Shown: positions 34,752 through 43,368, counted from the first letter of the stretch. The stretch is 64,000 nt of DNA from Flavihumibacter soli (GCF_010692725.1 NZ_JAAFZB010000092.1:1-64000); one strand, 5' to 3'. The notes: generated from the sequence alone by a model not told the origin. A program made the numbers and translations.

Positions 34752-34774
34752 AGACGCGGCATGCCGCGTCTCCA
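34747..34774. repeat. REP palindrome, family D (GAGACGCGGCATGCCGCGTC)
   Basis: Perfect 10-bp arms GAGACGCGGC (34751-34760) and GCCGCGTCTC (34763-34772) around AT. It starts at the MarR stop codon and is 150 bp upstream of a REP-associated transposase gene. Could also act as a terminator-like hairpin. Confidence 0.75.
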
Positions 34775-34926
34775 CAGATGTATGCAACGTTTCACATCCG
34801 TTCACAAATTCCATTACAATATTTCGTTCACCATCAAGGTGTCCATTCAAATCAGAATAATATCATTAAATTAATGTTGGATCGATCAGGGTAATCGAAT
34901 CCTTATGTTTTAATGATCAAACGTTA

Positions 34927-35490
34927 ATGGCTGAGAAATTTCAAAACAAATACCGCGTTCCGTCGGCGCGATTGTTGGGTTGGGATTATCGTGATGACGC
35001 TATGTATTTTATCACCATCTGCTGTAAAAACCGTCGGCATCATTTCGGAAAAATAGAGAATAATCAAATGATCCTAACGGAAACCGGGAAACTGGCCGAG
35101 AAATATCTGTTAGAAATTCCCGAACATTTTCCGTTTGTAAGGTTGGATGCGGCAATTGTGATGCCTAATCATTTGCATGCGATTGTGGTAATCGATAGGG
35201 GAAATGGTAATGACGTTGCATGCAACGTCTTTACCGATGCATGCACCGGATCTACTAAACCTAACCAACACATGGCAACGATTTCACCTAAACCAGGTTC
35301 CCTTTCAACCATTGTCCGATCATTCAAATCGGCAGTTAAAAAGGATGCCCGGTCCATAAATGCGGATTTCAATTGGCAATCCCGGTTTCATGATCATATC
35401 ATCCGCAGTCCCGGATCACATCACAGGATCAAAAAATATATTGAAAGCAATCCTCAAAATTGGGATCAGGATAAATTCAGGGATTTATAG
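34927..35490 (+). mobile_element. REP-associated tyrosine transposase (RAYT)
   Basis: 187 aa HUH Y1-transposase: opening YRVPSARLLGWDYRDDAMYF, HUH motif in MPNHLHAIVVI (about 78-88), Tyr in HRIKKYIESNPQNW (about 175). The gene is flanked by family D palindromes on both sides, and a third copy is inside the reading frame (35212-35229) between the HUH motif and the Tyr helix. RAYTs are single-copy domesticated transposases thought to mobilise REP elements. Confidence 0.9.
35212..35229. repeat. REP palindrome, family D, inside the RAYT gene
   Basis: Perfect 18-bp palindrome GACGTTGCATGCAACGTC. It is read in frame as DVACNV. A second GATGCATGCA partial palindrome follows at 35236-35245. The position is in a loop between conserved motifs. 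Confidence 0.75.
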
Positions 35491-35526
35491 GATGGGGCAT
35501 TATCCTGATAATTTGGTGCATTTTGC

Positions 35527-35556
35527 TGTGGAGACGTTGCGTGCAACATCTCTACA
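35527..35556. repeat. REP palindrome, family D, downstream of the RAYT gene
   Basis: GAGACGTTGC and GCAACATCTC arms with one mismatch, flanked by TGTG and TACA, 36 bp after the RAYT stop codon. Confidence 0.75.
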
Positions 35557-35626
35557 ACAAAAAATTTATCTATAACTACGTGTCGCGTTTCCCTGTTAAC
35601 CCACGTATTCATAAAAAACCCTGATT

Positions 35627-36040
35627 ATGAAGATCTATACAAAACTATTAGTGATCGCAACGACCCTGATTTTTGCCGCCTGCAGTAAGGAAAACGGTGA
35701 AATCATCGATGTGTTTGGAGATCCGGGCGTATTGGTCGGGAAGTGGAAGCTTTCTGAAACCCTGAATGATCCGGGTGACGGGAGCGGGGAGTGGAGGAAG
35801 GTAAAGGGTACGGATTACTATATTGCCTTTAAGGCCAATGGTGAAGTGTCAGGAAATGCCCTTCCAGGTTATGCTGTTTATTCGGTACGGGATTCGACCG
35901 TGATTACTTTCACGAAAGCAGACGGCATCACATACCAAAATTATTCATACCAGCTAAAAGACGGGAAATTGAATATGAGCCCTGCCGGTCCGATCATGTG
36001 TATTGAGGCCTGCGGAAGCAGGTATGTTAAGGTAGAGTGA
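35627..36040 (+). CDS. Small lipocalin-like lipoprotein
   Basis: 137 aa. Signal peptide with lipobox FAAC (Cys19). The mature part fits lipocalin-like Bacteroidota lipoproteins: LVGKWKLSETLNDPGDGSGEW near 37, YYIAFKANGEVSG, ITYQNYSYQLKDGKLNMSP and a C-terminal CIEACGSRYVKV. Two cysteines near the end may pair. Function unknown; stands alone. Confidence 0.7.
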   Translation: MKIYTKLLVIATTLIFAACSKENGEIIDVFGDPGVLVGKWKLSETLNDPGDGSGEWRKVKGTDYYIAFKANGEVSGNALPGYAVYSVRDSTVITFTKADGITYQNYSYQLKDGKLNMSPAGPIMCIEACGSRYVKVE

Positions 36041-36448
36041 GAACGGTCCCGGCGTAGATACCACGAAGCTAATAGCCTGGCACTGGGATTCCGCAGTCTT
36101 CAGAGGAGAGGGACAGCTCAAGAGAGAAGTCCTTTTGTCGACGATTCCATCAGCCCTGCATCGATCCTGAAGGGACACAGGTTTACAGAAGACCTCCTAA
36201 GCAGCGAACACTCATCTTAAGGTGATTCCATCGAGACCCTTTCTAAACCACTTTGATACGGTCAGGGTCGGTTAACAATTGCCTATTTTTCATAAACCTT
36301 TCATACTTTCGGCACCGTTTTCAGGCAGCAACTTATGGTATGAATAAAAACGCCGGGCAGCTATGAAGACCAACTTACCATTAGGAACTATTTCCTTTCG
36401 CCTGCGTATAACGCATTTTAAAAATAAAAAACCCTTAAATAGAATCAT
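36041..36448. other. Intergenic DNA with a REP family C remnant
   Basis: At 36160-36192 GATCCTGAAGGGACACAGGT plus TTTACAGAAG is a damaged R1 unit of family C. A 29-codon ORF (36363-36452) overlaps the next start by ATGA but has no other support. Nothing else is recognised. Confidence 0.5.
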
Positions 36449-37234
36449 ATGATGAGAACATTTACTCCTGTTAAAACTTTAGTCAGTTGTTTATTGCTCG
36501 TGACCCTGCTGAGTACAAGCTTTGGCTGTAAGAAGGCTAAGGAAGTGATCGAAGAAGCGTGGGCCGGTTACTGGAAAGGCGTATTTGACCTGGGCGATGG
36601 CTGGCAGGTTGAACTGGATGGCGACCGTGCAACTTTCGTTACGGCGGGTACCAGTAAGCTGGGGATCAAGGCGGGAGATCCGTTCACGGTCGGTATGGCA
36701 AAGACCGGTGATAATACCTGGCGGGGATATGTCCGAAGCCAGAATGGATTTGGTTTCCTGGGCTGGGGTAACGCGAAGATACAGGATAATAAACTGACCA
36801 TTACCCCTGATGAAGGCAGTCCTTATACAGTGAATGCCGGAACGAAAAGTACAGGTGGAAGCACCGGAGGCACAGGCGGCATTGGTGCCGGTGCACAAGT
36901 ATTGGCTGACGAAAAAGTATCAGGAAAGCGCGGTGAGAAAAAGATCTTTCGAATTACGGTTCCTTCGGGAGTAAAGCAAATGGAGATAAAGACAAGTGAA
37001 CGTACAGACTCCTACTACTATAACTTAGCGGATCTGTTTGTCAGAAAGGGAAGTGAGCCGGTTATCTCTCTAACTCCTCAATATTCCTGGACGGCTGACT
37101 GTGCCGGTGTTGAATCCAACAGGTCTGATGAGGTTTGTTCATTCACTAATCCTGCAGCTGGCGAATGGGTGATCGTATTGTATGGATATAACAGCGAATT
37201 CACGACCCAGCTTACTGTAAAAATCACGAAATAG
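36449..37234 (+). CDS. Lipoprotein with a C-terminal PPC-like domain
   Basis: 261 aa. Signal peptide with lipobox SFGC (Cys27). The first domain (about 40-130) is beta-rich (WKGVFDLGDGWQVELDGD, NTWRGYVRSQNGFGFLGWG). A Gly/Thr/Ser linker (130-150) precedes a bacterial pre-peptidase C-terminal (PPC) domain (about 155-260; KRGEKKIFRITVPSG, ADLFVRKGSEPV, NPAAGEWVIVLYGY). PPC domains usually accompany secreted proteases but no protease is here. Two adjacent ATGs exist; the first is used. Confidence 0.75.
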   Translation: MMRTFTPVKTLVSCLLLVTLLSTSFGCKKAKEVIEEAWAGYWKGVFDLGDGWQVELDGDRATFVTAGTSKLGIKAGDPFTVGMAKTGDNTWRGYVRSQNGFGFLGWGNAKIQDNKLTITPDEGSPYTVNAGTKSTGGSTGGTGGIGAGAQVLADEKVSGKRGEKKIFRITVPSGVKQMEIKTSERTDSYYYNLADLFVRKGSEPVISLTPQYSWTADCAGVESNRSDEVCSFTNPAAGEWVIVLYGYNSEFTTQLTVKITK

Positions 37235-37378
37235 ATCTTTAGGTTATTCCGCGGGCGAAAAGCCAGCCCGGGAAGGACCATCACATTGAACGGGGGACGT
37301 CCGTGCAGGGGCTCTCCCGGTTCATTGACCTGGCTTCGAAGGCAGCTATCTCCTAATTGATTTACCCAGATTAAATAC

Positions 37379-38041
37379 ATGTTTACTCCAGTAGCACGTC
37401 CCGAAATTTTCCATTCATCTGTTTTTGCCGATAACTTAGTAGCCATATTCCAGGAGAGTTACGCATCGGGCATCGACCCTTCTGTCAGATCGGAAGCGGC
37501 TATGCTGAAGAAGTATTATGACCACTTAAAGCCCTTCCGGCAGATCGATCCGCCGATAGACGGTCACTGTGTACTGGCTTATGATGCCGGCAGCAAAGAC
37601 GACTATATCGCAACATTCCCGCTGGTAATGCAGAAGTTTTTAAATACACTGAACATCCGGAAGCTGTACCTTTTAAATTTTAACAAAACGAACCTGTACA
37701 GCTTTCCTTTCGAGAATTTCCGAAAGCTTAACCAGTTTAAGCTTCTGGGCGGGAGCAAAAAGGAAAACCTGGGATACCGCTTTAAAGTATCCGAATTGCA
37801 CCGGGGCTTTCCCCTGTTCTTTTTTTCGGGAGTCTACGATGTGCCTGTGGTATTTTTGATCACCGCCACCGGTGAAGTGCCGCTATCTTTACGTCTTTGC
37901 GATGATGGGAACCTGCACCTCAATTTCCAGGAAATCTACCGGCACCGGATAGAGGAGGCTGCTGCCCATGCAGGTTTTCTAATGGGAGATCTGGAAATCT
38001 GCAGCCGGTATGGGGTGAATCATTATCATCAGACGCGGTAG
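37379..38041 (+). CDS. Hypothetical protein
   Basis: 220 aa, soluble. Not recognised. Visible features are an even mix of helices and strands, HCVLAYDAGSKDDYIATFPL, a basic middle part, the hydrophobic FPLFFFSGVYDVPVVFLITATGEVP region without a membrane segment, and a C-terminal HLNFQEIYRHRIEEAAAHAG helix. Codon use matches clear genes nearby, so it is probably expressed. No operon partner. Confidence 0.55.
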   Translation: MFTPVARPEIFHSSVFADNLVAIFQESYASGIDPSVRSEAAMLKKYYDHLKPFRQIDPPIDGHCVLAYDAGSKDDYIATFPLVMQKFLNTLNIRKLYLLNFNKTNLYSFPFENFRKLNQFKLLGGSKKENLGYRFKVSELHRGFPLFFFSGVYDVPVVFLITATGEVPLSLRLCDDGNLHLNFQEIYRHRIEEAAAHAGFLMGDLEICSRYGVNHYHQTR

Positions 38042-38095
38042 GGTAATGAAAATCACTGCCAAGAGATTCTTAAGGCAAGGTCTTTCACACATCTA

Positions 38096-38166
38096 TTCCA
38101 TCTGAGAAATTATACTAGCTAAGTCGTGGGTGACCAGATCTATTTTCATTCTATTTTGATGAACAG
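38096..38166. repeat. 71-bp dispersed element, copy 2
   Basis: Same length and about 80% identity to 14257-14327 (core AAATTATACTAGCTAAGT). It directly abuts the family G quadruplet. Confidence 0.7.
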
Positions 38167-38178
38167 ATCACTTATTCT

Positions 38179-38292
38179 CCCGCGGATTTACGCAGAAAAC
38201 TCTCGCAGATTTACGCAGAAATTAGAGTATAAAGACGTTCAAAATAGGATATTTGGAGATCTGCGATCCTGATCTGCGCGTATCAGCGGGAA
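38179..38292. repeat. Mirror-nested REP quadruplet, family G (GATTTACGCAGA)
   Basis: R1 38179-38198 (CCCGCGGATTTACGCAGAAA), R2 38201-38222 (CTCGCAGATTTACGCAGAA), R2' about 38256-38270 (AGATCTGCGATCC) and R1' 38272-38292 (ATCTGCGCGTATCAGCGGGA). The same order as the other families, in a shorter form. Confidence 0.7.
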
Positions 38293-38377
38293 AAAATAGT
38301 TAGCATCCTTGTTTTATCATTTTCACAATAATCTTATAATCTGCGGCAGTTCAAGCAAACCTCCTGTTCAGCTTTGA

Positions 38378-38402
38378 TAAACGCTCCATTCTGTGAGGCC
38401 GC
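38378..38402. repeat. Right-end fragment of the 249-bp element
   Basis: ATAAACGCTCCATTCTGTGAGGCC matches the last 24 bp of the elements at 46.5 and 50.3 kb with two or three differences. Confidence 0.6.
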
Positions 38403-38531
38403 TAACCTCCCGACAATCATTGTAGGGCATCAGCCCGCACTTGTATGAGTAAGAGTTGTGGCTGTGACCACATCAAATCTCATATAATTTATTTTAACTT
38501 AGGGTTGCGCCTTCGCCCTAAATCCCTGGAT

Positions 38532-38891
38532 ATGAAAGCAAAGTACCTGATAGCTGGATTTCTTGGTTTTGCGATTTTGATACTTTGCCTGCGGCCCGTA
38601 CCGATCCCTCAGGAGCAGGATTGCTTAAGTTTGAAAGGGACTGTCACAGCCATCTATGAAGATGGAGTTAAGGACGTCGTTTTTAAGATTCACGGAAGAA
38701 AGCAGGCATTTTATATAAACAGGGGATTGGAAAGAGGCCTGGTAATCACAGCATTAAAGCGGGAACTGATCGGCCGTGAAGTTGTAATCAAGTATCCGAA
38801 CCATTGGACACCCCTGGATCCTTATAATTCCATTGTTCATATTTCTAAAATTGAACATGCGGGTCGGACTCTTTTTACGGAGTTGGATTAA
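38532..38891 (+). CDS. Small membrane-anchored hypothetical protein
   Basis: 119 aa from the preferred Met at 38532; the upstream 29 codons of the longer ORF look non-coding and would precede the hydrophobic segment. An N-terminal helix (about 5-20, YLIAGFLGFAILILCL) anchors a small beta-rich domain (LKGTVTAIYEDGVKDVVFKI, AFYINRGLERG, REVVIKYPNHWTPLDPYNSIVHISKI), which resembles OB-like hypothetical proteins. Function unknown. Confidence 0.6.
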   Translation: MKAKYLIAGFLGFAILILCLRPVPIPQEQDCLSLKGTVTAIYEDGVKDVVFKIHGRKQAFYINRGLERGLVITALKRELIGREVVIKYPNHWTPLDPYNSIVHISKIEHAGRTLFTELD

Positions 38892-38982
38892 ATGCATGAT
38901 AACCGAAAGCGGCCCATGGCGAACGCTGACGGCAGATAGCAAGTAAATTCTTAAGTACATTTAAATGAATGGATATAGCCAA

Positions 38983-39417
38983 ATGAAAACAATTGTTTTT
39001 CTATCGATAAGCGCTCTTTTGATCACTTCCTGTCAGCATTCCGATAAAGATGAGATCAAAAAGGAAATCTTTCAAGCTGAGAAAGCATTTGAAAAGATGG
39101 CAGCAGAGAAAGGCATCGCCGAAGCTTTCTATTATTTTGCAGACGAAAAGGCTGTAATTAAGCGGGAAAATGATACCCTGATCATAGGAAAAGAGGATAT
39201 TAAAAGCTATTACAATAGAAATAATAGTAAAGATGCGACTGTAAACTGGACACCAGATTTTATAGACGTTTCTGAAGAGGGGACACTTGCGTATACCTAT
39301 GGTAAATATGTCTGGAAGATAAAAAACAAGGAAGGTTCTATAACTGAGTATAAAGGAATATTTCATACAGTATGGAAGAAGCAGGAGGATGGGGATTGGA
39401 AATATGTTTGGGATTAA
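38983..39417 (+). CDS. DUF4440/NTF2-like lipoprotein
   Basis: 144 aa from Met at 38983, which yields a standard signal peptide with lipobox ITSC. The mature part is a SnoaL/NTF2-like cone fold: EIFQAEKAFEKMAAEKGIAEAFYYFADEKAV, KEDIKSYYNR, VNWTPDFIDVSEEGTLAYTYGKYVW, and the final GIFHTVWKKQEDGDWKYVWD. The DUF4440 family is common in Bacteroidota; no catalytic function can be assigned. Confidence 0.8.
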   Translation: MKTIVFLSISALLITSCQHSDKDEIKKEIFQAEKAFEKMAAEKGIAEAFYYFADEKAVIKRENDTLIIGKEDIKSYYNRNNSKDATVNWTPDFIDVSEEGTLAYTYGKYVWKIKNKEGSITEYKGIFHTVWKKQEDGDWKYVWD

Positions 39418-39460
39418 TGTAGCGGTATCCCGGTTTTACTAAATATTTCAACTTAATGCC

Positions 39461-39835
39461 GTGACAAAGATAAAACCAGCAACGGTGGATGAATATATGG
39501 CCGCCGCTCCAAAGCAGGCGCAGGAGAAATTGGAGGAGTTACGCCATATCCTGAAGGAGGTGGCGCCCGATGCGACGGAGGTTTTGAAATGGGGCTCGCC
39601 GGTGTTTGAGGAAAAGCGAATTCTTTTCGCTTACAGCGCCTTTAAATCACACCTTAATTTTATGCCCACCCGGACCACTATTGATTCATTCAGGGAGGAA
39701 CTGGCAGATTATACCAGCGGCAAAGACACGATTCAGTTCCCGTACGACCAGCCACTGCCCAGGGAACTTATCCGTAAAATCGCTCACTACCGTGCCCGGG
39801 ATGTGCGGGAAAATAACGCACGCTGGATGCATTGA
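39461..39835 (+). CDS. DUF1801 (YdhG-like) protein
   Basis: 124 aa with a GTG start. DUF1801 features: TVDEYMAAAPKQAQEKLEELRHIL, EVLKWGSPVFEEKRILFAYSAFKSHLNF, GKDTIQFPYDQPLPRELIRKI. Structurally similar to frataxin-like iron-binding folds; real function unclear. Soluble. Confidence 0.8.
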   Translation: MTKIKPATVDEYMAAAPKQAQEKLEELRHILKEVAPDATEVLKWGSPVFEEKRILFAYSAFKSHLNFMPTRTTIDSFREELADYTSGKDTIQFPYDQPLPRELIRKIAHYRARDVRENNARWMH

Positions 39836-39874
39836 TCCGGAGTAAAAAAGGGCAGGGTTGTTACCTGAGAAACG

Positions 39875-40315
39875 ATGAATACGAAGCTGTCTCCAAGGCT
39901 GTCTGAAATTGTTAAGGCTCTGCCCTTCTATGAAGGGATCCGAGTTTTAGAAATCGGCTGCGGACCCGGTGCTCTTGCCCGCGAACTGGCAACCCGCATT
40001 GGCGGAGGTCATATCCTGGCCATAGACCGCTCATCCAAAGCAATCCAGCTGGCAATAAAAAATTCGCAGGAAGAGATCATCTCAGGCCGTTTAAGCTTTC
40101 GACATGTCCGGGTTGAAGATTTTGAACTGGAAGCAGATGAGCCGCTCTATGATATAGCCTTTGCCGTCCGCGTAGGAGCGCTGGACGGGCGACACCCCCA
40201 ACTTGCACAGCTGTCACTCCCCCGGATCGCAAAAGCACTGACCAGGCAGGGAAGGCTGTTTATTGACGGGGGAAATCCTTTGAAGGAAGTATTTCTTGAC
40301 AGGTATCGTTCCTGA
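39875..40315 (+). CDS. Short class I SAM-dependent methyltransferase
   Basis: 146 aa. SAM-binding motif I VLEIGCGPGALARELA near 25, acidic residue in ILAIDRSSKAIQLA near 50, and motif for adenine binding in VRVEDFEL. The protein stops after LFIDGGNPLKEVFLDRYRS, about 50 residues short of usual small methyltransferases, so it is either a minimal form or a C-terminal truncation. Substrate unknown. Confidence 0.75.
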   Translation: MNTKLSPRLSEIVKALPFYEGIRVLEIGCGPGALARELATRIGGGHILAIDRSSKAIQLAIKNSQEEIISGRLSFRHVRVEDFELEADEPLYDIAFAVRVGALDGRHPQLAQLSLPRIAKALTRQGRLFIDGGNPLKEVFLDRYRS

Positions 40316-40373
40316 TTGGGTCTCCGATTGCAAGCTTTAGCAGGTAATTTTCTGTACACGTATGGCAGATACC

Positions 40374-40424
40374 ACTATTAGTTGTTAAACAACAACCATA
40401 AATCGAGTATTTACAACTAATAGT
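40374..40424. promoter_or_regulatory. Nested inverted-repeat operator before the XRE-pentapeptide gene
   Basis: Perfect 12-bp arms ACTATTAGTTGT (40374-40385) and ACAACTAATAGT (40413-40424), and inside the spacer a second palindrome GTTGTTAAACAAC (40381-40393). GTTGT half-sites occur three times. Located 78 bp before the gene; suits autoregulation by an XRE-type protein. Confidence 0.6.
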
Positions 40425-40501
40425 AAAGTGTTTTTTTGCCTGGGGGAATGTATCCCGAATACCTTTGTCGGGTCGTTTAATTAAAAAATCAACAATCACG
40501 T

Positions 40502-41404
40502 ATGCTGAACTCTAAGATGATTGGTAATAAAATTACCGAAGCCCGGAAGAAACTAAGTATTTCGCAGGCCCAGCTTGCTGAAAACCTGTTCATCAGTCCC
40601 CAGGCTGTCGGAAAGTGGGAGCGGGGAGAATCCATACCCGACATCATTACTTTTAACCGTCTCGCAGAAATTCTGGGCGTTGACCTGAATTATTTTTCAG
40701 AAAGCTTCCAACCTGCGGCCTCGGGACCGGTATCCCCCGAATCTTTGACAGAACCAGCAACTGAATCGCCATCCGGAGAGCAGAAGAAAAAGTTTAGCTG
40801 GGATATGTCACGTGAGAACCTGGTGGACACTGACTTTTCGGGCCTGAAAAACCTGCATGAGGAACTTGGATATACCAATATGCAGCGATGCCTGTTTGTC
40901 GGTTCAGACATGTCGGGACTTCTTCTGAAAAGCAATAATGTGGATAGCTGTGACTTCTCGGGCTCCGATATCAGCAGCAGCAACTTTCAGAGTTCACACT
41001 TAGCTAACAATCTATTCAAGGATTGTTCATTGAAAGAAACGGTATTTTCAAGGAGCTATATCGAAGGTTGTGATTTCGCCGGCACTGATCTTACCGGGGT
41101 GGAGTTTAAATCCGGCGGCTTCGGGAACAATACAATTGCAAACGCTGTATGGAATCACACCTCATTTATTGATACACAGATTGCCGATATCGTTTTCGAA
41201 GGTATATTGCAGGACTGTTACTTCGAAAACTGTGCATTCACCAGGGTGACATTTAAGAATTCAACGCTTATCAACACGTTCTTTAAAAACAACAAGAGAT
41301 TAAAACGGATCCAGTTTATTGACTGCAAAGTGGATAAGATGACTTATGCCTTTTTGAAAAACGGTAAAGCAGACTTGTCCGGTCTCGCATTGTTAGCAGA
41401 ATAA
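40502..41404 (+). CDS. XRE-family HTH protein with pentapeptide-like repeats
   Basis: 300 aa. HTH_3 domain (about 8-62; KLSISQAQLAENLFISPQAV, GKWERGESIPDI), a Pro/Ser/Glu-rich linker (70-100), and a C-terminal right-handed beta-helix-like region (about 105-290) of pentapeptide-like coils (DFSGLKN, DFSGSDISSSNFQSS, DFAGTDLTGVEF, FENCAFTRVTFKNSTL). The mix suggests a regulator whose C-terminal part may mimic DNA or sense a ligand. No close operon partner; upstream operator-like repeats suggest self-control. Confidence 0.8.
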   Translation: MLNSKMIGNKITEARKKLSISQAQLAENLFISPQAVGKWERGESIPDIITFNRLAEILGVDLNYFSESFQPAASGPVSPESLTEPATESPSGEQKKKFSWDMSRENLVDTDFSGLKNLHEELGYTNMQRCLFVGSDMSGLLLKSNNVDSCDFSGSDISSSNFQSSHLANNLFKDCSLKETVFSRSYIEGCDFAGTDLTGVEFKSGGFGNNTIANAVWNHTSFIDTQIADIVFEGILQDCYFENCAFTRVTFKNSTLINTFFKNNKRLKRIQFIDCKVDKMTYAFLKNGKADLSGLALLAE

Positions 41405-41456
41405 GGTGGTTTCTCCGTGAAACTAATTTTGACCCATTGACAAATACAATCCCGCA

Positions 41457-42629
41457 ATGATGCTTAATTACAATAGAGTTTACATATTTATAGTGCTTTC
41501 CGTGTTTATTACTTCCTGCCAAGGACAAAGCAAAACGGAGCAGCAAGCTGTAAATCAAATGAAAGTAAGTTCCGCAGGGCCGGGCAAACAGCAGGAAGTT
41601 ACACGGAGCGAAATAAAAATAGATTCGGCAAGACAGAGCAAACTTGATTTTTCCTTAGCTGACGGAAATTTCGATAAGGTCTACGGCAATGTTCACAATG
41701 GATTCCAGGATAAAGCAAGAAACCTCTGGTTTGGCACCACGGGTGCCGGAACGATACGTTATGACGGTAAGGTCTTTACTCACTTTAGCGCGAAAGATAA
41801 GCTGAACAACAACTCTCTTACTCCTCTATTGGAAGATAAACTAGGAAACATTTGGTTCGGTACCGCAGATGGGCTCTATCGCTATGACACAAAAACTTTT
41901 ACCCGTATTCCGATTGCCGACACAGAAAGAAACAACGTTCAATCCTTCATAGGCAATACATCTCGAAAGCGAAACGGTGGTTCTGTATCCTTTATCTCAG
42001 CTATGCAAGACAAGAGAGGGAACATTTGGTTCGGGACAGAGTTAAACGGGGTTTATTGTTACGATGGGAAAACCTTAACGAATATTTTATCCAAAAAAGG
42101 AATAATAAATACCAGTGGACTTCGTCTGAATGCTATTATAAGTATCGTGGAAGACAGGAATGGTATCATCTGGTTTGCCTCCTGGAATAACGAGGGTTTG
42201 GTCCGGTATGAAGGGAACTCCCTGATCAGTTATACCCAAAAAGTTGGGCTTGGCGATAATATGATTTATAGCCTTCTAGAGGATGAAGCGGGCAATATTT
42301 GGATTGGAACCAGGGATCATGGTGTTTGGCGGTATGACGGAAAATCATTCACCAATATTTCAGAGCAGACAGACTTAAAAGATGAGGCTATTTATTCCAT
42401 TGAAAAAGATAAAAATGGTAACATCTGGTTTTCCACCCAAAGTAAAGGGGTGTGGCGTTTTGATGGAAAATCATTTGCAAACTTTACCACGAAAGATGGA
42501 CTTGTGAATAATTCTGTTTTTTGCATTGTAAAGGAAAATAATGGAAACCTCTGGTTTGGAACAAGAGGCATGGGATTATGTCGTTACGATGGAAAAACAT
42601 TTACGGACTTTACGAAGAACAATCATTAA
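41457..42629 (+). CDS. Lipoprotein seven-bladed Reg_prop propeller
   Basis: 390 aa. Signal peptide with lipobox ITSC (Cys21). Seven repeats of the two-component regulator propeller motif (GNIWFGT-x-GL-RYDGK-x-F) fill residues about 75-390, enough for one complete beta-propeller. In Bacteroidota hybrid two-component systems this domain is the periplasmic sensor; here no histidine kinase or transmembrane part follows, so the sensor stands alone as a lipid-anchored protein. Confidence 0.85.
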   Translation: MMLNYNRVYIFIVLSVFITSCQGQSKTEQQAVNQMKVSSAGPGKQQEVTRSEIKIDSARQSKLDFSLADGNFDKVYGNVHNGFQDKARNLWFGTTGAGTIRYDGKVFTHFSAKDKLNNNSLTPLLEDKLGNIWFGTADGLYRYDTKTFTRIPIADTERNNVQSFIGNTSRKRNGGSVSFISAMQDKRGNIWFGTELNGVYCYDGKTLTNILSKKGIINTSGLRLNAIISIVEDRNGIIWFASWNNEGLVRYEGNSLISYTQKVGLGDNMIYSLLEDEAGNIWIGTRDHGVWRYDGKSFTNISEQTDLKDEAIYSIEKDKNGNIWFSTQSKGVWRFDGKSFANFTTKDGLVNNSVFCIVKENNGNLWFGTRGMGLCRYDGKTFTDFTKNNH

Positions 42630-42836
42630 GAAATGGCTGTACTGATGAGCCGGCTCAACTACCAGGTATAAATTATGCCACTGAAGTGTTATACCAAGTA
42701 AAGTCCTTTTTAGTTATTTTAGTATAGATTGATTGTGTGCTTTAATGCCCGCACTGTATACCCTTCATTGCCGAATACCCCTTTTTTAAGCCATCAGCAA
42801 AAACAGAATTGTTTATTAAACATTAAAACCAGTTTT

Positions 42837-43241
42837 ATGCGTAATGTACAAGAAACCTTACTTTACAAATGGTTTGATAAAGTTTGGAACAAAGATGATG
42901 AAAATGCAATTGATGAGTTAATGACTGATGACGCGGGCGCTAAAGGAATTTTAGCAGATGACCAGCCCAAAGGTGCTTCCGGTTTTAAGATCTTCTTTAA
43001 TGATTTCAGAAATCAATTTCATGACATTAAAATAGATGTGGAGGAAGTCATTTCAGAGGATGACTTTGAGTCTGCCAGGACGACGGTATCAGCTATTCAT
43101 ACCGAAAGTGGCAAGCAGGTATCATTTGCAGGCATGTGTATGGTCAGGATCGTTAATGGAAAAATTGGGGAAGCATGGAACAATTATGACTTCCTGGGAT
43201 TGTACCAGCAACTCGGCCAGAAACTGAGTCCCGTAGAATAA
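42837..43241 (+). CDS. SnoaL-like ester cyclase family protein
   Basis: 134 aa from Met at 42837; the 36 upstream residues of the longer ORF lack coding character. SnoaL/NTF2 fold: LLYKWFDKVWNKDDENAIDELMTDD, GFKIFFNDFRNQFHDIKIDVEEVISEDD, VSFAGMCMVRIVNGKIGEAWNNYDFLGLYQQLG. Soluble; substrate unknown. Confidence 0.8.
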   Translation: MRNVQETLLYKWFDKVWNKDDENAIDELMTDDAGAKGILADDQPKGASGFKIFFNDFRNQFHDIKIDVEEVISEDDFESARTTVSAIHTESGKQVSFAGMCMVRIVNGKIGEAWNNYDFLGLYQQLGQKLSPVE

Positions 43242-43368
43242 GTACTGCATAGGCTGTTCTTCAGTTTGGTATTGATATCGTATGGTGTAATAGGAGTACT
43301 CGGCTGGATGTCCGGAGTGGTTAAGCTTTTTGACCGGCGTAGCTTCATTAATTTTAAAAGTAAAGATT

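Noticed and set aside
36363-36452. 29-codon leader ORF ending ATGA at the PPC lipoprotein start
   Set aside because: The overlap is suggestive of coupling, but the peptide has no recognisable feature and the region has no conservation evidence.
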